NCBI RefSeq assembly: GCF_018613715.1
Contig: NZ_JAGGPT010000001.1
Coordinates: 1,043,919 to 1,107,918, forward strand
Origin: Chryseobacterium sp. ISL-6
Lineage (GTDB): Bacteria; Bacteroidota; Bacteroidia; Flavobacteriales; Weeksellaceae
DNA length: 64,000 nt
Direction: 5' to 3'
Position numbers and translations under genes: made by a program. The notes beneath the pieces were generated by a model, which was not told where the DNA came from, searched no databases, and saw nothing but the letters and a program-made list of their open reading frames with translations. Positions 1-9,132 of the stretch are shown here, one piece after another (positions within the stretch are counted from its first letter, which is position 1; every line of letters begins with the position of its first letter).

Positions 1-390
1 CTGTTCAATATTATTGTCAGCATAATCCGCTTTGAATAATTTGGAGTAAGTGCGGACTTTTTCAACAGCTTTTTGAAAACGCTCTAATTTTACGGGTTTT
101 ATCAGATAATCAATCGCATATACTTCATAACTTTCGGTAGCAAATTCAGAATATGCGGTTGTAAAAATTACAAATGTTTCTTTCGGAATGGTTCGGGAAA
201 ACTCAATCCCACTAATTCCTGGCATCTGAATATCAAGAAAGATTAATTCAACGGTATTGCGTTCTATAAAATTTGTGACAGCTTCAGGGCTGTTGAATGA
301 GCCTATTAAATCTAAATCATCATTTTGGTTAATCAACATCTCTATGGCTTCTCTTGCTAAAGGCTCATCATCTAAAATAATACAATTCAT
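1..390 (-). CDS. LytTR-family response regulator, receiver domain (3' part outside window)
   Basis: Translating the minus strand from the ATG at 390 gives a receiver domain starting MNCIILDDEPLAREAI. The acidic pair DD lies near residues 7-8, the phosphoacceptor Asp is in the block ELIFLDIQMPG, and the conserved Lys is in the block YLIKPV. The gene runs off the left edge after about 130 codons, so the expected LytTR DNA-binding domain is not visible. The DDEPLAR start and the LytS-type kinase immediately upstream (480-1487, same strand) identify it as the regulator half of a LytS/LytR two-component pair. It probably acts as a cytoplasmic transcription factor. The target is unknown; the divergent TonB receptor operon at 1713 is a possible one by position only. 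Confidence 0.9.
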   Translation of the reverse strand, partial: MNCIILDDEPLAREAIEMLINQNDDLDLIGSFNSPEAVTNFIERNTVELIFLDIQMPGISGIEFSRTIPKETFVIFTTAYSEFATESYEVYAIDYLIKPVKLERFQKAVEKVRTYSKLFKADYADNNIEQ

Positions 391-479
391 AATTTTATAT
401 ATTTACCATACAACGAAAGACTCGTCTGCAATATTTGAATTTTCTTCTCACCACTGATCCTTATTTATCACCATATAAG

Positions 480-1487
480 TTATAGCTGTATGGCCAAGGT
501 TACACAATACTGTTCTGAATCATCTTCGATATTTAAACTATGTGTTGCCGGAAATAAAAGCTCCAGTCTTCGTTTGACATTTACCAATCCCAATCCACCT
601 GTATTATTAAAGCATCTAGATATAGGTTTTGAGTTGATGCATTTAAAGAAAAGTTTACCGTTTCTCACATCGAAATATAGGTTTACATAAGAAGGCTTTG
701 TTGCATCATTGTTGTGCTTGACCGCATTTTCCACAAACGAAATGAACAGCAAAGGAGGAATTTGCAAGCCACGCAAATCTCCTTCTTGTGAAATCAGGAA
801 ATCAAAACTGTCTCGTCTCACTTTTTCCAAATTTAAAAAATCTTCTAAGAAATGAATATCCGAAGTCAACAACACTTTATCTCTTGTACTGTCATAAAGT
901 TGGTACCGAAGTAAATCGCTCAGCTTCATTAAAACCTGCGATGCTTTTTCAGGGTCTTTCTTCGTCAGTACATTGGCATTATTCAGCATATTAAACAAAA
1001 AATGCGGATTGATCTGGTTTTTCAGCTGTTCCAATTCTGCATAAGTTTTCGATTGCCCTAAATCGTAGATCAATTGCTTATCCATCATCCCTTTCTGAAA
1101 TAGCTTTATGGAAGAGGAAGCAGCCAGCAGCAGCGCAGTAAGGAAAGAAAAAAGGGGGATGTTCACCCCATGTTCTTTATTAAAAGGATTGAAAAAATAG
1201 CCACAAATAGCTACTATAACCAGTATACCAATGACGGATAAACAATATTCAATATTTCTATTCCTGAACAAAAGCTTTGGTACCAGCACATACATATTTA
1301 TATAGAATAATATAATAAAATATAAAAATATCACGACCGGATTGTCAATTACAGAAGTACTGTTATACAACACGGCACCGATAAAAGCAATGAACAGCAG
1401 ATTCCGGTATATTCTGCGGTCAGGTGAAATCAGGAAATGAAAAAACAGGTTTTCACTAATAAGCTGTCGATGGGTAAAATCATTCAT
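480..1487 (-). CDS. LytS/YehU-type sensor histidine kinase
   Basis: This 335-residue protein has about four hydrophobic membrane segments between residues 28 and 130. They are followed by the His_kinase (PF06580-type) block LKNQINPHFLFNMLNN, in which the phosphorylated His is residue 162. A C-terminal HATPase region follows, with the N-box FVENAVKHN and the glycine-rich stretch GGLGLVNVKRRLELL. There is no large extracytoplasmic sensor domain, so the stimulus is probably sensed in the membrane. About 90 bp separate it from the downstream response regulator gene, consistent with one transcript. It autophosphorylates and passes phosphate to the partner regulator. The ligand is not predictable from the sequence. 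Confidence 0.92.
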   Translation of the reverse strand: MNDFTHRQLISENLFFHFLISPDRRIYRNLLFIAFIGAVLYNSTSVIDNPVVIFLYFIILFYINMYVLVPKLLFRNRNIEYCLSVIGILVIVAICGYFFNPFNKEHGVNIPLFSFLTALLLAASSSIKLFQKGMMDKQLIYDLGQSKTYAELEQLKNQINPHFLFNMLNNANVLTKKDPEKASQVLMKLSDLLRYQLYDSTRDKVLLTSDIHFLEDFLNLEKVRRDSFDFLISQEGDLRGLQIPPLLFISFVENAVKHNNDATKPSYVNLYFDVRNGKLFFKCINSKPISRCFNNTGGLGLVNVKRRLELLFPATHSLNIEDDSEQYCVTLAIQL

Positions 1488-1670
1488 TTATAAAATTGTA
1501 TAAAACAAAACTTAACATTTAAGCCTATGGTTTGATCTGCTTCTATACAATAGCAGCAAGTATTATAAAAACGTATGGAACAGGAATTATATTTTGTAGC
1601 GTCCCAACATTGTTTCCTATAAAAGATACTACGTTTTGTATAATTACAAAAAAACAGCTATTCAAAGGGG

Positions 1671-1678
1671 TAGTTTTG
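1671..1678 (+). promoter_or_regulatory. Bacteroidota-type -7 element upstream of the TonB receptor gene
   Basis: TAGTTTTG matches the Bacteroidota -7 consensus TAnnTTTG and lies 34 bp before the ATG at 1713. I could not find a TTTG -33 box at the usual spacing, so the call rests on the -7 box and its position only. Confidence 0.4.
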
Positions 1679-1712
1679 TGCTCAAACTACAATTGTTAAA
1701 TCTATTTTTAAG

Positions 1713-4085
1713 ATGAGATGCAAGATCATTTGTACACTGTTATTTATAACCATTTCATTCGGGGTTCATTCACAGAATAAAGTTACATTGAGTGGAATAA
1801 TCACCATAAAGACAACCACCGAAACAATACACGGTGCAAACATTTTTATTCCCGAAGCAAAGGTATCAACAGTTACAGATGCGTACGGTTTTTATTCTAT
1901 TACCCTGCCCAAAAGAGAATATAATTTGATTATAAGCTATGTGGGATTTGAGAATATTGAGGAACGTATCACTTTGATGGAAAATACCAGAAGGGATTTT
2001 TCGATGCTTGAAAAAAGCAAAACTATAGATGAAGTCGTGATAAAAAATACTGGTTCAGCAAGCAACATCCGAACACCGGAAATGAGTGTGAATAAACTAT
2101 CTGTGTCTACCATTAAAAAGATGCCAGCAGTAATGGGTGAGGTTGATATTCTGAAAGCTATTCTGCAGCTTCCGGGAGTCTCCAACGCGCAGGAAGGTGC
2201 AACAGGCTTTAACGTTAGAGGCGGTTCAGTTGACGGTAATTTGGTAATGTTAGATGAGGCCGTTGTCTACAATACTTCGCACCTGTTTGGCTTTTTCTCC
2301 GTTTTTAATGCAGACATCATTAAAGATCTGAAATTATATAAAGGGGGAATACCTGCTCAATTCGGCGGGCGTACATCCTCTGTTTTGGATATTTACCAAA
2401 AAGAAGGAAACAATAAAGAATATCACATAGCAGGTGGAATCGGAGCGGTTTCAAGCAGGTTATCGGCGGAAGGCCCGATTATAAAGGACAAAGGTTCGTT
2501 CATAGTTGCTGGCCGCGCTTCTTATGCCCATTTGTTTATGAAACTTGCTGACAATTCCAATTCCGTTTCTTTTTATGATCTGAACGCTAAACTGAATTAT
2601 AAGATCAATGACAATAACAGGGTTTTTCTTTCAGCCTATTTTGGCAAGGATAAAATGGATTTCAACAATTTTTTCAGCAACAATTATTCAAACTCATTTT
2701 TTAATCTTCGTTGGAACCATATCTTTTCCGATAAATTTTTCTCCAACGCATCGGTTATTTACAGCAAGTACGATTATGGGCTGAAGATAAAATATGTTGG
2801 TATAGACTGGGTATCAAACATTCGTAATTATAATCTAAAGTACAATTTTACGCATCATCTGTCTGATAGGCTGATTTTGAATTATGGCATCAATTCCATC
2901 TACTACCAATTCAATCCCGGCACTATAAAACCTCTGGATGCAACATCCCCTATCAATGCCGATCAGATTGAAAAAAAATATGCCTTGGAAAATGCGGTTT
3001 ATATTAGTACTGAACAAAGAATCACTGACAAATTATCATTAAATTACGGACTGCGATATAGCAATTTCCTACGATTAGGGGAACAAAACATAAATAATTA
3101 CACTAATAATGAGGCAGTGGTTTTCAACCCTGATTTACAAATTTATGGGGAAGGAACGCCAACTGGTATTACGCATTATAACAAAAACAAAAAGATTATC
3201 AGTTTTGGGAATTTAGAGCCTCGTCTGGCCATTTCTTATGTCATAGATGACAATCAATCCGTTAAAGGGAGTTATAACCGGATGAGCCAGTATATTCATT
3301 TAATTTCCAACACGGCTTCCGTCTCCCCACTGGATATCTGGGCACCGAGCGACCAGTACCTGAAACCAGAAATTCTTGACCAGCTTGCATTGGGCTATTT
3401 CAGAAATTTCAGCAATGGAAAATATTCCCTTGAAACAGAAGCATTTTACAAAAAAACCAAAAACAAAGCGGATTATATTGACGGTGCCGAATTGATTGCT
3501 AACAGAGCCATAGAACAAGTATTACTAAACGGAGAGGCTAGAGCCTACGGACTTGAAGTAATGCTGAAGAAAAACACCGGAAAACTAACAGGGTGGCTTT
3601 CTTACACGCTTTCTCGAGCAGAACAACGTACACCGGGAAGAAATGAGGACGAACCCGGTATTAACAATGGCAAATGGTATCGTGCCAATTACAATAAAAC
3701 GCATAACTTTTCACTTACAGCTACTTATCAACTGACCAAAAAATGGAGTTTTGGTGGCATTTTTACCTACCAGACAGGGAAGGCTGCAACCTACCCCATC
3801 GGCAAATATCAGTATCAGGGAATCACAATTGCAAATTACGGAGCGCGAAATGCGAATTCACTCCCATCTTATCATCATTTGGATCTATCGGCAACCTACA
3901 CCCCAAAACCTGACAACAAAAGAAGATGGAAAGGTGAATGGGTGTTTAGTATTTACAATGTTTACAATAGAAGCAATGCTGCATCCATTATGTTCGAGCA
4001 AAACAGAGAAACAGGGGTGAGCGAAGCAAAGAAGATATCAATTTTCGGTATAGTTCCGGGTGTAGCTTACAATTTCAGATTTTAA
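1713..4085 (+). CDS. TonB-dependent outer-membrane receptor with carboxypeptidase-like regulatory domain
   Basis: The 790-residue protein begins with a signal peptide (to about residue 20, ending HSQ). Next comes a CarboxypepD_reg-like beta-sandwich (about residues 24-95, with the blocks GANIFIPEA and YSITLPKREYNLIISYVGFE). A plug domain follows (about 115-225), with FNVRGGSVDGNLVMLDEA and the Gly-rich GGIPAQFGGRTSSVLD. The remaining 550 or so residues form a barrel rich in alternating aromatic residues and end in YNFRF, a typical outer-membrane C-terminus with a final Phe. It should import a substrate across the outer membrane using TonB energy. The substrate is unknown, and there are no SusD features next to it. 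The DUF4249 lipoprotein 9 bp downstream is the usual partner of this receptor subtype. The divergent LytS/LytR pair may control it. Confidence 0.9.
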   Translation: MRCKIICTLLFITISFGVHSQNKVTLSGIITIKTTTETIHGANIFIPEAKVSTVTDAYGFYSITLPKREYNLIISYVGFENIEERITLMENTRRDFSMLEKSKTIDEVVIKNTGSASNIRTPEMSVNKLSVSTIKKMPAVMGEVDILKAILQLPGVSNAQEGATGFNVRGGSVDGNLVMLDEAVVYNTSHLFGFFSVFNADIIKDLKLYKGGIPAQFGGRTSSVLDIYQKEGNNKEYHIAGGIGAVSSRLSAEGPIIKDKGSFIVAGRASYAHLFMKLADNSNSVSFYDLNAKLNYKINDNNRVFLSAYFGKDKMDFNNFFSNNYSNSFFNLRWNHIFSDKFFSNASVIYSKYDYGLKIKYVGIDWVSNIRNYNLKYNFTHHLSDRLILNYGINSIYYQFNPGTIKPLDATSPINADQIEKKYALENAVYISTEQRITDKLSLNYGLRYSNFLRLGEQNINNYTNNEAVVFNPDLQIYGEGTPTGITHYNKNKKIISFGNLEPRLAISYVIDDNQSVKGSYNRMSQYIHLISNTASVSPLDIWAPSDQYLKPEILDQLALGYFRNFSNGKYSLETEAFYKKTKNKADYIDGAELIANRAIEQVLLNGEARAYGLEVMLKKNTGKLTGWLSYTLSRAEQRTPGRNEDEPGINNGKWYRANYNKTHNFSLTATYQLTKKWSFGGIFTYQTGKAATYPIGKYQYQGITIANYGARNANSLPSYHHLDLSATYTPKPDNKRRWKGEWVFSIYNVYNRSNAASIMFEQNRETGVSEAKKISIFGIVPGVAYNFRF

Positions 4086-4094
4086 TTCAATACT

Positions 4095-4916
4095 ATGAAA
4101 AATAAACTTAAATACCTGGTTATTTCATTCTGTTTTTTTCTTCTGTCTTGCACAAAAGTAATAGAAGTAGATTTAGAAACAGCAGAACCGAAATTGGTAA
4201 TTGACGCATCGATTGATTGGATAAAGGGTACGACCGGCAGTGAACAGAAAATCAAACTCTCCACCACTACCGGATATTACAGTACCCTATTTCCTACAGT
4301 TTCAGGAGCTGATATAGTGATAACAAATTCAGCAAATACTGTTTTTAGTTTTATAGAGACTCCTGGTACAGGAGAATATACCTGTTCTAATTTCCATCCT
4401 GTTATCGGGGAAATCTATACATTAAAAGTAGTTTTAAATAAGGAAATTTATACGGCAACCGAAACCTGCATCGGGGTGCCGGATATTGAAAATAATATTG
4501 TACAAAATAATACCGGCGGATTTGGAGGTGATGAAGTAGAAATCAAATACTACTATAAGGACAATGGAAATGAAGAAAATTATTATCTCCACCGTATTGT
4601 ATCACCTGTTTCAATGTTTCCTGATTATAAAGCCCAGGATGACGAGAACAGTCAGGGCAACCTGATGCAGGAATATTTTTCTGACAAAGATCTGAAGGCC
4701 GGGGATCTGATAAACATCCGACTGTATGGAATTTCCAGAAGATATTATGATTATTTCAGAAAACTGTTAACAGCATCCGGAGCTGGTGCCGGCCCGTTTC
4801 AAACAACACCGGGCTCGGTGAGAGGGAATATCATCAATCAGACCCATTTCGCAAACTTTGCTTATGGTTATTTCAGATTATCAGAAGTGTATGTAAAGGA
4901 TTATACAATACAGTAA
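4095..4916 (+). CDS. DUF4249 family lipoprotein, partner of the TonB receptor
   Basis: A 273-residue protein with a lipoprotein signal: a hydrophobic run followed by the lipobox LLSC, with the Cys near residue 19. The mature start (KVIEVDLETAEPKLVIDASID) has the pattern of DUF4249 proteins, which start with a charged strand followed by a 'PKLVI' strand. A beta-rich domain with GADIVITNSANTVFSF and GEIYTLKV follows, like the Ig-fold of this family. It is probably anchored to the outer membrane. The gene starts 9 bp after the receptor stop, so the two are almost certainly co-transcribed and probably work together, as DUF4249/TonB pairs commonly occur. Its ligand is unknown. Confidence 0.85.
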   Translation: MKNKLKYLVISFCFFLLSCTKVIEVDLETAEPKLVIDASIDWIKGTTGSEQKIKLSTTTGYYSTLFPTVSGADIVITNSANTVFSFIETPGTGEYTCSNFHPVIGEIYTLKVVLNKEIYTATETCIGVPDIENNIVQNNTGGFGGDEVEIKYYYKDNGNEENYYLHRIVSPVSMFPDYKAQDDENSQGNLMQEYFSDKDLKAGDLINIRLYGISRRYYDYFRKLLTASGAGAGPFQTTPGSVRGNIINQTHFANFAYGYFRLSEVYVKDYTIQ

Positions 4917-5403
4917 TTAATTGGGTTTACAGATATTTTTAAGTAAAAAAACGAAAATTTTATTCTTTAATTAAAAATTTAATTTATCCTATTTTATTAT
5001 TCTTATCTACATACCTCCAGCCCTAAATCCAAACATGCTGCTGCATGATTCATTTTATAATCTTTATACAATTTTAATAATTCAGTAATGTCTCTAATGC
5101 TACTTTTGCCCGACCCAACAAGTACAATCGACAAAAATAGGCGTAAGACTTACCTACTTAAAACGCATATGAATAAGCTGCCAAAATATTGAATCAGTTT
5201 TTTATATATTTGTACTTTATGCAAAAACAACGATTCACATATCATACTTTAATGATTGGAATGATTGCCTAATTCCGGCTATTTTGTTTCTTAAATCATC
5301 AGCTTGGTAGTCACCATATTACCAATAGTTATTTGTATGCAACAAAGTATTCGGACAATAAAGGATCTAATCAATTTATTTCATCATTTTAAACTAGTCA
5401 GTA
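4917..5403. other. Intergenic region upstream of rsgA with a candidate promoter
   Basis: This 487-bp gap holds no convincing gene. A TATATTTG at 5205-5212 fits the Bacteroidota -7 box. If used, it gives an rsgA leader of nearly 190 nt. Within that leader, 5252-5272 reads as a six-codon open frame (MIGMIA then TAA), which could be a leader peptide but has no supporting evidence. Nothing else was recognised. Confidence 0.35.
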
Positions 5404-6453
5404 GTGAATAACTTATCATTATATGGTTGGAACAACAATTTGTTCCAGCTTAAACAAACCTCGCAATACAAAAATCTTTTTCATGGTCGTGTTGCTGCAG
5501 TAAACAGAACCAATTATGAAGTTATTGCAGAGAATAATCGACTATTGTGCGAACTATCAGGTAATGTACTGTATGGAAGTCCATCATTTGAACTTCCATG
5601 TACAGGTGATTGGGTTATCTTTCAACCTTTTAACGATAACAAAGGAATAATTGTCGATATTTTACCACGCAAACATACATTGTACAGAAGAAAGACCGGT
5701 ACATTATCCGACAGGCAAGCTATTGCATCATATGTTGACAAAGCATGTATCGTACAAAGCCTTGATGCCAATTTCAACGTTCGCCGGCTGGAACGTTTTA
5801 TAGTTCAGGTAGTAGAAGAAAATATTCAACCGATATTGATCTTAACTAAATCTGATTTGGAGTTTAACCGCCACCAAATAGATGAATCATTGAAACATAT
5901 TAGCCGCCAAATGCCAATATTTTTCATAAGCATCCTTTCGCCCGAAACCATATTTCCAGTGCGGGAATCAATCAAGCAAGGGGAAACGATCGTCTTTGTG
6001 GGATCATCAGGGGTCGGAAAAAGTTCTTTGATCAACGCACTGTGTGAGCGGACAGTATTTCTTACTTCTGAGATAAGTAAATCCTCAGGAAAAGGGCGAC
6101 ATACCTCAACCCGAAGAGAAATGGTATTGATGGATAGTGGTATTTTGATAGATACGCCCGGCGTTAGAGAATTTGGTTTAGCCGCAGATAATACTGAAAC
6201 ATTAGCAGAGATATTTGATGTTTCAGATCTTGCAAAATATTGTCATTTTCATAATTGTTCCCATGTTAATGAACCCGGCTGTAAAGTTATTGAAGCTGTA
6301 AACAGCGGTCTTTTAGAACGGGAGGTGTACAGTAGCTATCTCAAATTACAAAAAGAATCTTTATATTTTTCTATTTCTGAACATGAAAAGCGCAAAAGAG
6401 ATAAATCTTTTGCCAAAATTTCGGAAGAAGCTAAGAGAATAAAAAAGAAATAA
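5404..6453 (+). CDS. rsgA: Ribosome small subunit-dependent GTPase RsgA
   Basis: The 349-residue protein shows the circularly permuted GTPase order typical of RsgA. An N-terminal OB-fold region (about residues 25-90) is followed by the G4 motif TKSD (148-151), then G1 GSSGVGKS (200-207), and G3 DTPG (250-253). The C-terminal zinc-binding motif is intact: C280, C285, H287, C293 within CHFHNCSHVNEPGC. RsgA binds the 30S subunit late in assembly and releases maturation factors on GTP hydrolysis. The best start is GTG at 5404, because no in-frame ATG lies nearby upstream. A 10-bp hairpin follows the stop, so it is probably monocistronic. The sequence is quite diverged from housekeeping copies; it might be a second copy, which cannot be judged here. 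Confidence 0.92.
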   Translation: MNNLSLYGWNNNLFQLKQTSQYKNLFHGRVAAVNRTNYEVIAENNRLLCELSGNVLYGSPSFELPCTGDWVIFQPFNDNKGIIVDILPRKHTLYRRKTGTLSDRQAIASYVDKACIVQSLDANFNVRRLERFIVQVVEENIQPILILTKSDLEFNRHQIDESLKHISRQMPIFFISILSPETIFPVRESIKQGETIVFVGSSGVGKSSLINALCERTVFLTSEISKSSGKGRHTSTRREMVLMDSGILIDTPGVREFGLAADNTETLAEIFDVSDLAKYCHFHNCSHVNEPGCKVIEAVNSGLLEREVYSSYLKLQKESLYFSISEHEKRKRDKSFAKISEEAKRIKKK

Positions 6454-6465
6454 CCAATTTAACAC

Positions 6466-6493
6466 AGGTGTTCCACTTTATAATGGAACACCT
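6466..6493 (+). terminator. Hairpin terminator after rsgA
   Basis: A perfect 10-bp inverted repeat (AGGTGTTCCA / TGGAACACCT, 8-nt loop) starts 12 bp after the rsgA stop. It is followed by ATTTTAA, only a weak T-tract. Confidence 0.75.
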
Positions 6494-6801
6494 ATTTTAA
6501 TGATTACTTCTAGTAACCATTGAAATTTATTGGAATGTTAATATATATAGGAATATTAAAAGAATTTTACGGTTGACCGCCGAAGAAACTAGTTTACATA
6601 GTTTTTTTGTTTCTACTGCTTGGCGAGTAATATCTCACTTTTATCTAGTTACATTACCTAATTTATGCTCTGCTTGGAGGGACTGACGTGATAAGTTGAA
6701 AATTTTTCTTACTTACAAAGTAACCTTGAGATTTTTAATAGAATTACATATATAGTTTAAGAATTCTTGGCTACTAATTAATTTACATTCATCATTAAAA
6801 A
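6494..6801. other. Intergenic region with no recognised gene
   Basis: AT-rich sequence of about 310 bp between the rsgA terminator and a Crp/Fnr remnant. I see no open frame with protein-like content, no tRNA-like structure and no clear repeat. Confidence 0.4.
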
Positions 6802-7116
6802 TTGAAGATATGTCTACAATTCCAAAATTCAAAAACAAAAAAGGATCTTCTTGTAGAAGACCCTCTTGGCGGGAGAGGTAGTCCTGTTAAACATTTAATT
6901 TTACATAATAAGTATAAAGTGAATACTATGGAGGATGAAGATAAGGTATTCATAACTTTATCCCGTACAGATTTAGCAAATATGGCAGGTATAGCAAATG
7001 AAACATTGGCACGCGTACTTCATGATTTTAAAGAGGATCATCTTATTTTGATGGAGGGCCGTAAAATACAACTCTTACATTTACAACAATTGACTCAGAT
7101 TGCTAATTTTTATTAA
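6802..7116 (+). pseudogene. Crp/Fnr-family regulator remnant (C-terminal HTH only)
   Basis: The open frame starts at a TTG and its first 35 or so residues look like read-through of decayed sequence. From about residue 30 it reads as the end of a Crp/Fnr protein: HLILHNKYKVNT, then the winged-helix HTH block VFITLSRTDLANMAGIANET, then LARVLHDFKEDHLILMEGRK and the wing. The cyclic-nucleotide-like sensory domain (about 140 residues in family members) is absent, and the upstream DNA does not encode it. The fragment is best read as a decayed gene. A short independently translated DNA-binding module cannot be fully excluded. Confidence 0.7.
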
Positions 7117-7289
7117 TGCATGAGCATTTGCTATTAAATCCTATCCGTTTAATGTCAGGTAGCTAAATATCCTTCTATTCGACAGGATTATTCATTATGA
7201 AGCTTAATTAGACAGAACATTTAATGATCTTAAAAAAAGTATTCAACTTAGATTGGCATAGTATTCTTATTATATAAAAAAATAACATT

Positions 7290-7466
7290 ATGAATACTAT
7301 AAAAAAATTAGGATTATTAGCGCTAACCGGATTATTTGTTTTTTCTTGTGCGCCACAATTTAAATCTAATGGAAATCATGGACTTCCACCTGGACAAGTG
7401 AAAAAAGTAACCGGAGCAAAATCTGCTAAACAATATGCCCCTGGTCAGTTAAAAAAAAATAGATAA
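7290..7466 (+). CDS. Small lipoprotein (family often misnamed 'quinol oxidase subunit 4')
   Basis: A 58-codon gene begins with ATG at 7290. It encodes a lipoprotein signal (MNTIKKLGLLALTGLFVFSC, Cys at residue 20). The short mature part has an imperfect internal repeat: LPPGQVKKVTGAKSAK, then YAPGQLKKN. The PPGQxKK...SAKxYAPG pattern is characteristic of very small flavobacterial lipoproteins carried in databases under the doubtful name quinol oxidase subunit 4; nothing in this sequence suggests an oxidase. It is probably anchored to a membrane with a short basic, Gly/Pro-rich tail. Function is unknown. It lies between two decayed genes and appears intact. Confidence 0.75.
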   Translation: MNTIKKLGLLALTGLFVFSCAPQFKSNGNHGLPPGQVKKVTGAKSAKQYAPGQLKKNR

Positions 7467-7472
7467 GCGATA

Positions 7473-7727
7473 TTATATACTGAGTATAATCTCACTGATT
7501 TTTCTCTTATTTAGTAAGGTGTAATCGATTTCAAGACCTATACAGCTTTGGATGGTCTGCGTCTCACTTTCCATGATTGCAATTAGAGAAGCAGGACAGT
7601 CGGAAATCAGACATGCAGTCTCCGCAAAAACATCAAATTGAGGGTCTTTGCCCAAGTTAAGGAGATCAAAAAATTCTAGCTTTTTCAATCTTCCTATCTC
7701 ATTATCTGGAATGATATTCTTCATCAT
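7473..7727 (-). pseudogene. GAF-domain protein fragment
   Basis: From the ATGs at 7727 or 7724 the frame reads MKNIIPDNEIGRLKKLEFFD, then LLNLGKDPQFDVFAETACLI. This is the standard beginning of a GAF domain as found in flavobacterial GAF-containing kinases and signalling proteins (the NEIxRLKxLEFFDLL start is characteristic). It continues with CPASLIAIMESETQTIQSCIGLEID and then stops after about 85 residues, roughly half a GAF domain, so the ligand pocket would be incomplete. It is convergent with the small lipoprotein gene, whose stop lies 6 bp away. The abrupt end suggests a truncation by an old rearrangement. Confidence 0.6.
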
Positions 7728-8021
7728 ATTAGCCACTAAATTATTTAAAAATAAATAAATATCATTATAATATTTATACAAATACTTTATATAAATATAG
7801 TTTCATTATGGAATACCATAAATCCTATATATTTTCTATAACTATGTAAATATGTTAATACACTTTACACTCCATTTTATAAAAGTTATTTAATATGATT
7901 TATGTATTGTCATTGAACAATGTCAGGTCTTTTTTAATATTTAAAGTTTTATATTTTTGCTTTATTGCAACCCATATGTATAAATAAAGAATTCATTTAC
8001 CTACAAAAGAAATTTTTACTT

Positions 8022-8696
8022 ATGAAGCTACCTACTGAAATAGAAGACCGCTATCTAAAAGAAGTTCTTGCTAATACTTCCATAGAAAGCCTAGCAGGTG
8101 AAGAATGGAAGCCTATTGAAAATTTTGAAAACTATGCGATTTCCAACTACGGACGGATAAAAAGCCGAGAACGATGGGTTACAAATCCGAATGGAGTAAA
8201 GCGAAAAGTGCTGGATAGCATTAAAAAACCACATGTTTTCAGGTATTTTAATAAATATTTGAAGACTCATTTTTATAATGTAAGATGTACCCTTTCACTC
8301 GAAGGAAAAAAACATGGAAAATCAGTACCTCGTTTAGTTTATTACCATTTTGTTGAAAAATTTGATGTAAATGATAACTCATTTTTTATATCGTTTAAAG
8401 ATGATAATCGATTTCATGTACATTCTAGTAATTTAGAGAAATTATCCGTAAGTGATGTTCATTACAAAACATTGAGATCCGGCAGAGGCAATAAAGGTGA
8501 TTATGAACAGGCAGTAAACCAATATACTCCTACTGGTGATCTTGTTGCTTCTTTTGAAAGCATTTACGACGCGAGTGAAGCTCTTGGTATTTCCCACACC
8601 AACATCCTACCTGTAATTAACAGAAAAAGACTGACTGCCGGTAAATTCCGGTGGTTTCCAAAAGAATATACACCTACAAAAGAAGACTTCAAGTGA
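8022..8696 (+). CDS. NUMOD4-NUMOD1 DNA-binding protein with HNH-like scaffold lacking the catalytic His
   Basis: I start this at the ATG at 8022 (224 residues) because its sequence and upstream 30 bp match the related gene at 50386; the longer frame would need TTG at 7965. An N-terminal NUMOD4 module reads EEWKPIENFENYAISNYGRI. A middle segment (VPRLVYYHFVEKFD ... FKDDNRF ... NLEKLS) lines up with the HNH_3 pattern vHRLVAxxFxxN...vNHkDgNkxNn...NLEW. The first His is Pro and the NH pair has become SF, so nuclease activity is doubtful. The C-terminal NUMOD1 module is NQYTPTGDLVASFESI...AGKFRWF. Such modules come from homing endonucleases and bind DNA. It lies near the end of an RHS cassette (9133). 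A TATTTTTG box at 7952-7959 may be its -7 element. Confidence 0.8.
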   Translation: MKLPTEIEDRYLKEVLANTSIESLAGEEWKPIENFENYAISNYGRIKSRERWVTNPNGVKRKVLDSIKKPHVFRYFNKYLKTHFYNVRCTLSLEGKKHGKSVPRLVYYHFVEKFDVNDNSFFISFKDDNRFHVHSSNLEKLSVSDVHYKTLRSGRGNKGDYEQAVNQYTPTGDLVASFESIYDASEALGISHTNILPVINRKRLTAGKFRWFPKEYTPTKEDFK

Positions 8697-8760
8697 TCTC
8701 ATATAATCAGTAATCATAATCCTGTTGTTCTTTCTACTGTCAGGGTAGCATGATATTCCG

Positions 8761-8943
8761 TTACTTTGAAAAATAAGAAATCGAAGGGGTTTTAAACTGA
8801 CTGTAAAAGTCCATAAAGAAACTGGTAAATGAGTCCTGATCAGCATTAATATGGATCATTTGTCGGGAAGCTTTATTTTCAAATGGTATTTCTTTAATAT
8901 TATCATCCTTTTTCGGCTCGGTACATTCAAATGTATATTTGCC
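8761..8943 (-). pseudogene. Unidentified gene remnant
   Basis: The minus strand is open for 60 codons with protein-like content (for example YTFECTEPKKDDNIKEIPFE and NADQDSFTSFFMDFYSQFK) and ends at a TAA at 8761-8763. In-frame stops lie just upstream (8944-8946) and there is no sensible start. I do not recognise the family. It looks like the 3' end of a lost gene, possibly an immunity or tip-associated gene given the RHS cassette next to it, but that is speculation. The rest of the 436-bp gap (8697-9132) holds only this and the terminator at 9032. Confidence 0.35.
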
Positions 8944-9031
8944 TTAGTTTTATACAATACTTTTTTAAGAGATCTTAAGTTTGAAGGATTGAAACCCATC
9001 GAGAACTATATATTCCGTTCCTTCTAAAAAT

Positions 9032-9062
9032 AAAAGAAATTACCCCTAAGGGTAATCTCTTT
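9032..9062 (-). terminator. Hairpin terminator at the end of RHS cassette 2
   Basis: The arms ATTACCC (9039-9045) and GGGTAAT (9050-9056) enclose a CTAA loop. The stem extends through one mismatch into an A-rich/T-rich pair at each end (AAAAGA / TCTTTT). It lies 70 bp after the stop of the membrane protein gene that ends at 9133. The flanking A/T tracts make it usable in both directions. Confidence 0.7.
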
Positions 9063-9132
9063 TACTTTTAAAACAAACATCAAAATAATTTAAGGCTTTT
9101 GCTAAAAAAGATCTAATTCTCGCAAAAATTAT

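Noticed and set aside
5252..5272. Leader peptide (MIGMIA) regulating rsgA by attenuation
   Set aside because: The short frame exists, but no alternative hairpins or conserved codon pattern were found to support attenuation.
6810..6881. 23-codon ORF (MSTIPKFKNKKGSSC...) as a small peptide gene
   Set aside because: It overlaps the Crp/Fnr remnant in another frame and has neither a GG leader nor a signal sequence.
8607..8846. 79-codon minus-strand ORF overlapping the NUMOD gene end
   Set aside because: Its sequence is antisense to the NUMOD1 module and in a different frame from the protein-like remnant at 8761-8943; no start or domain supports it.
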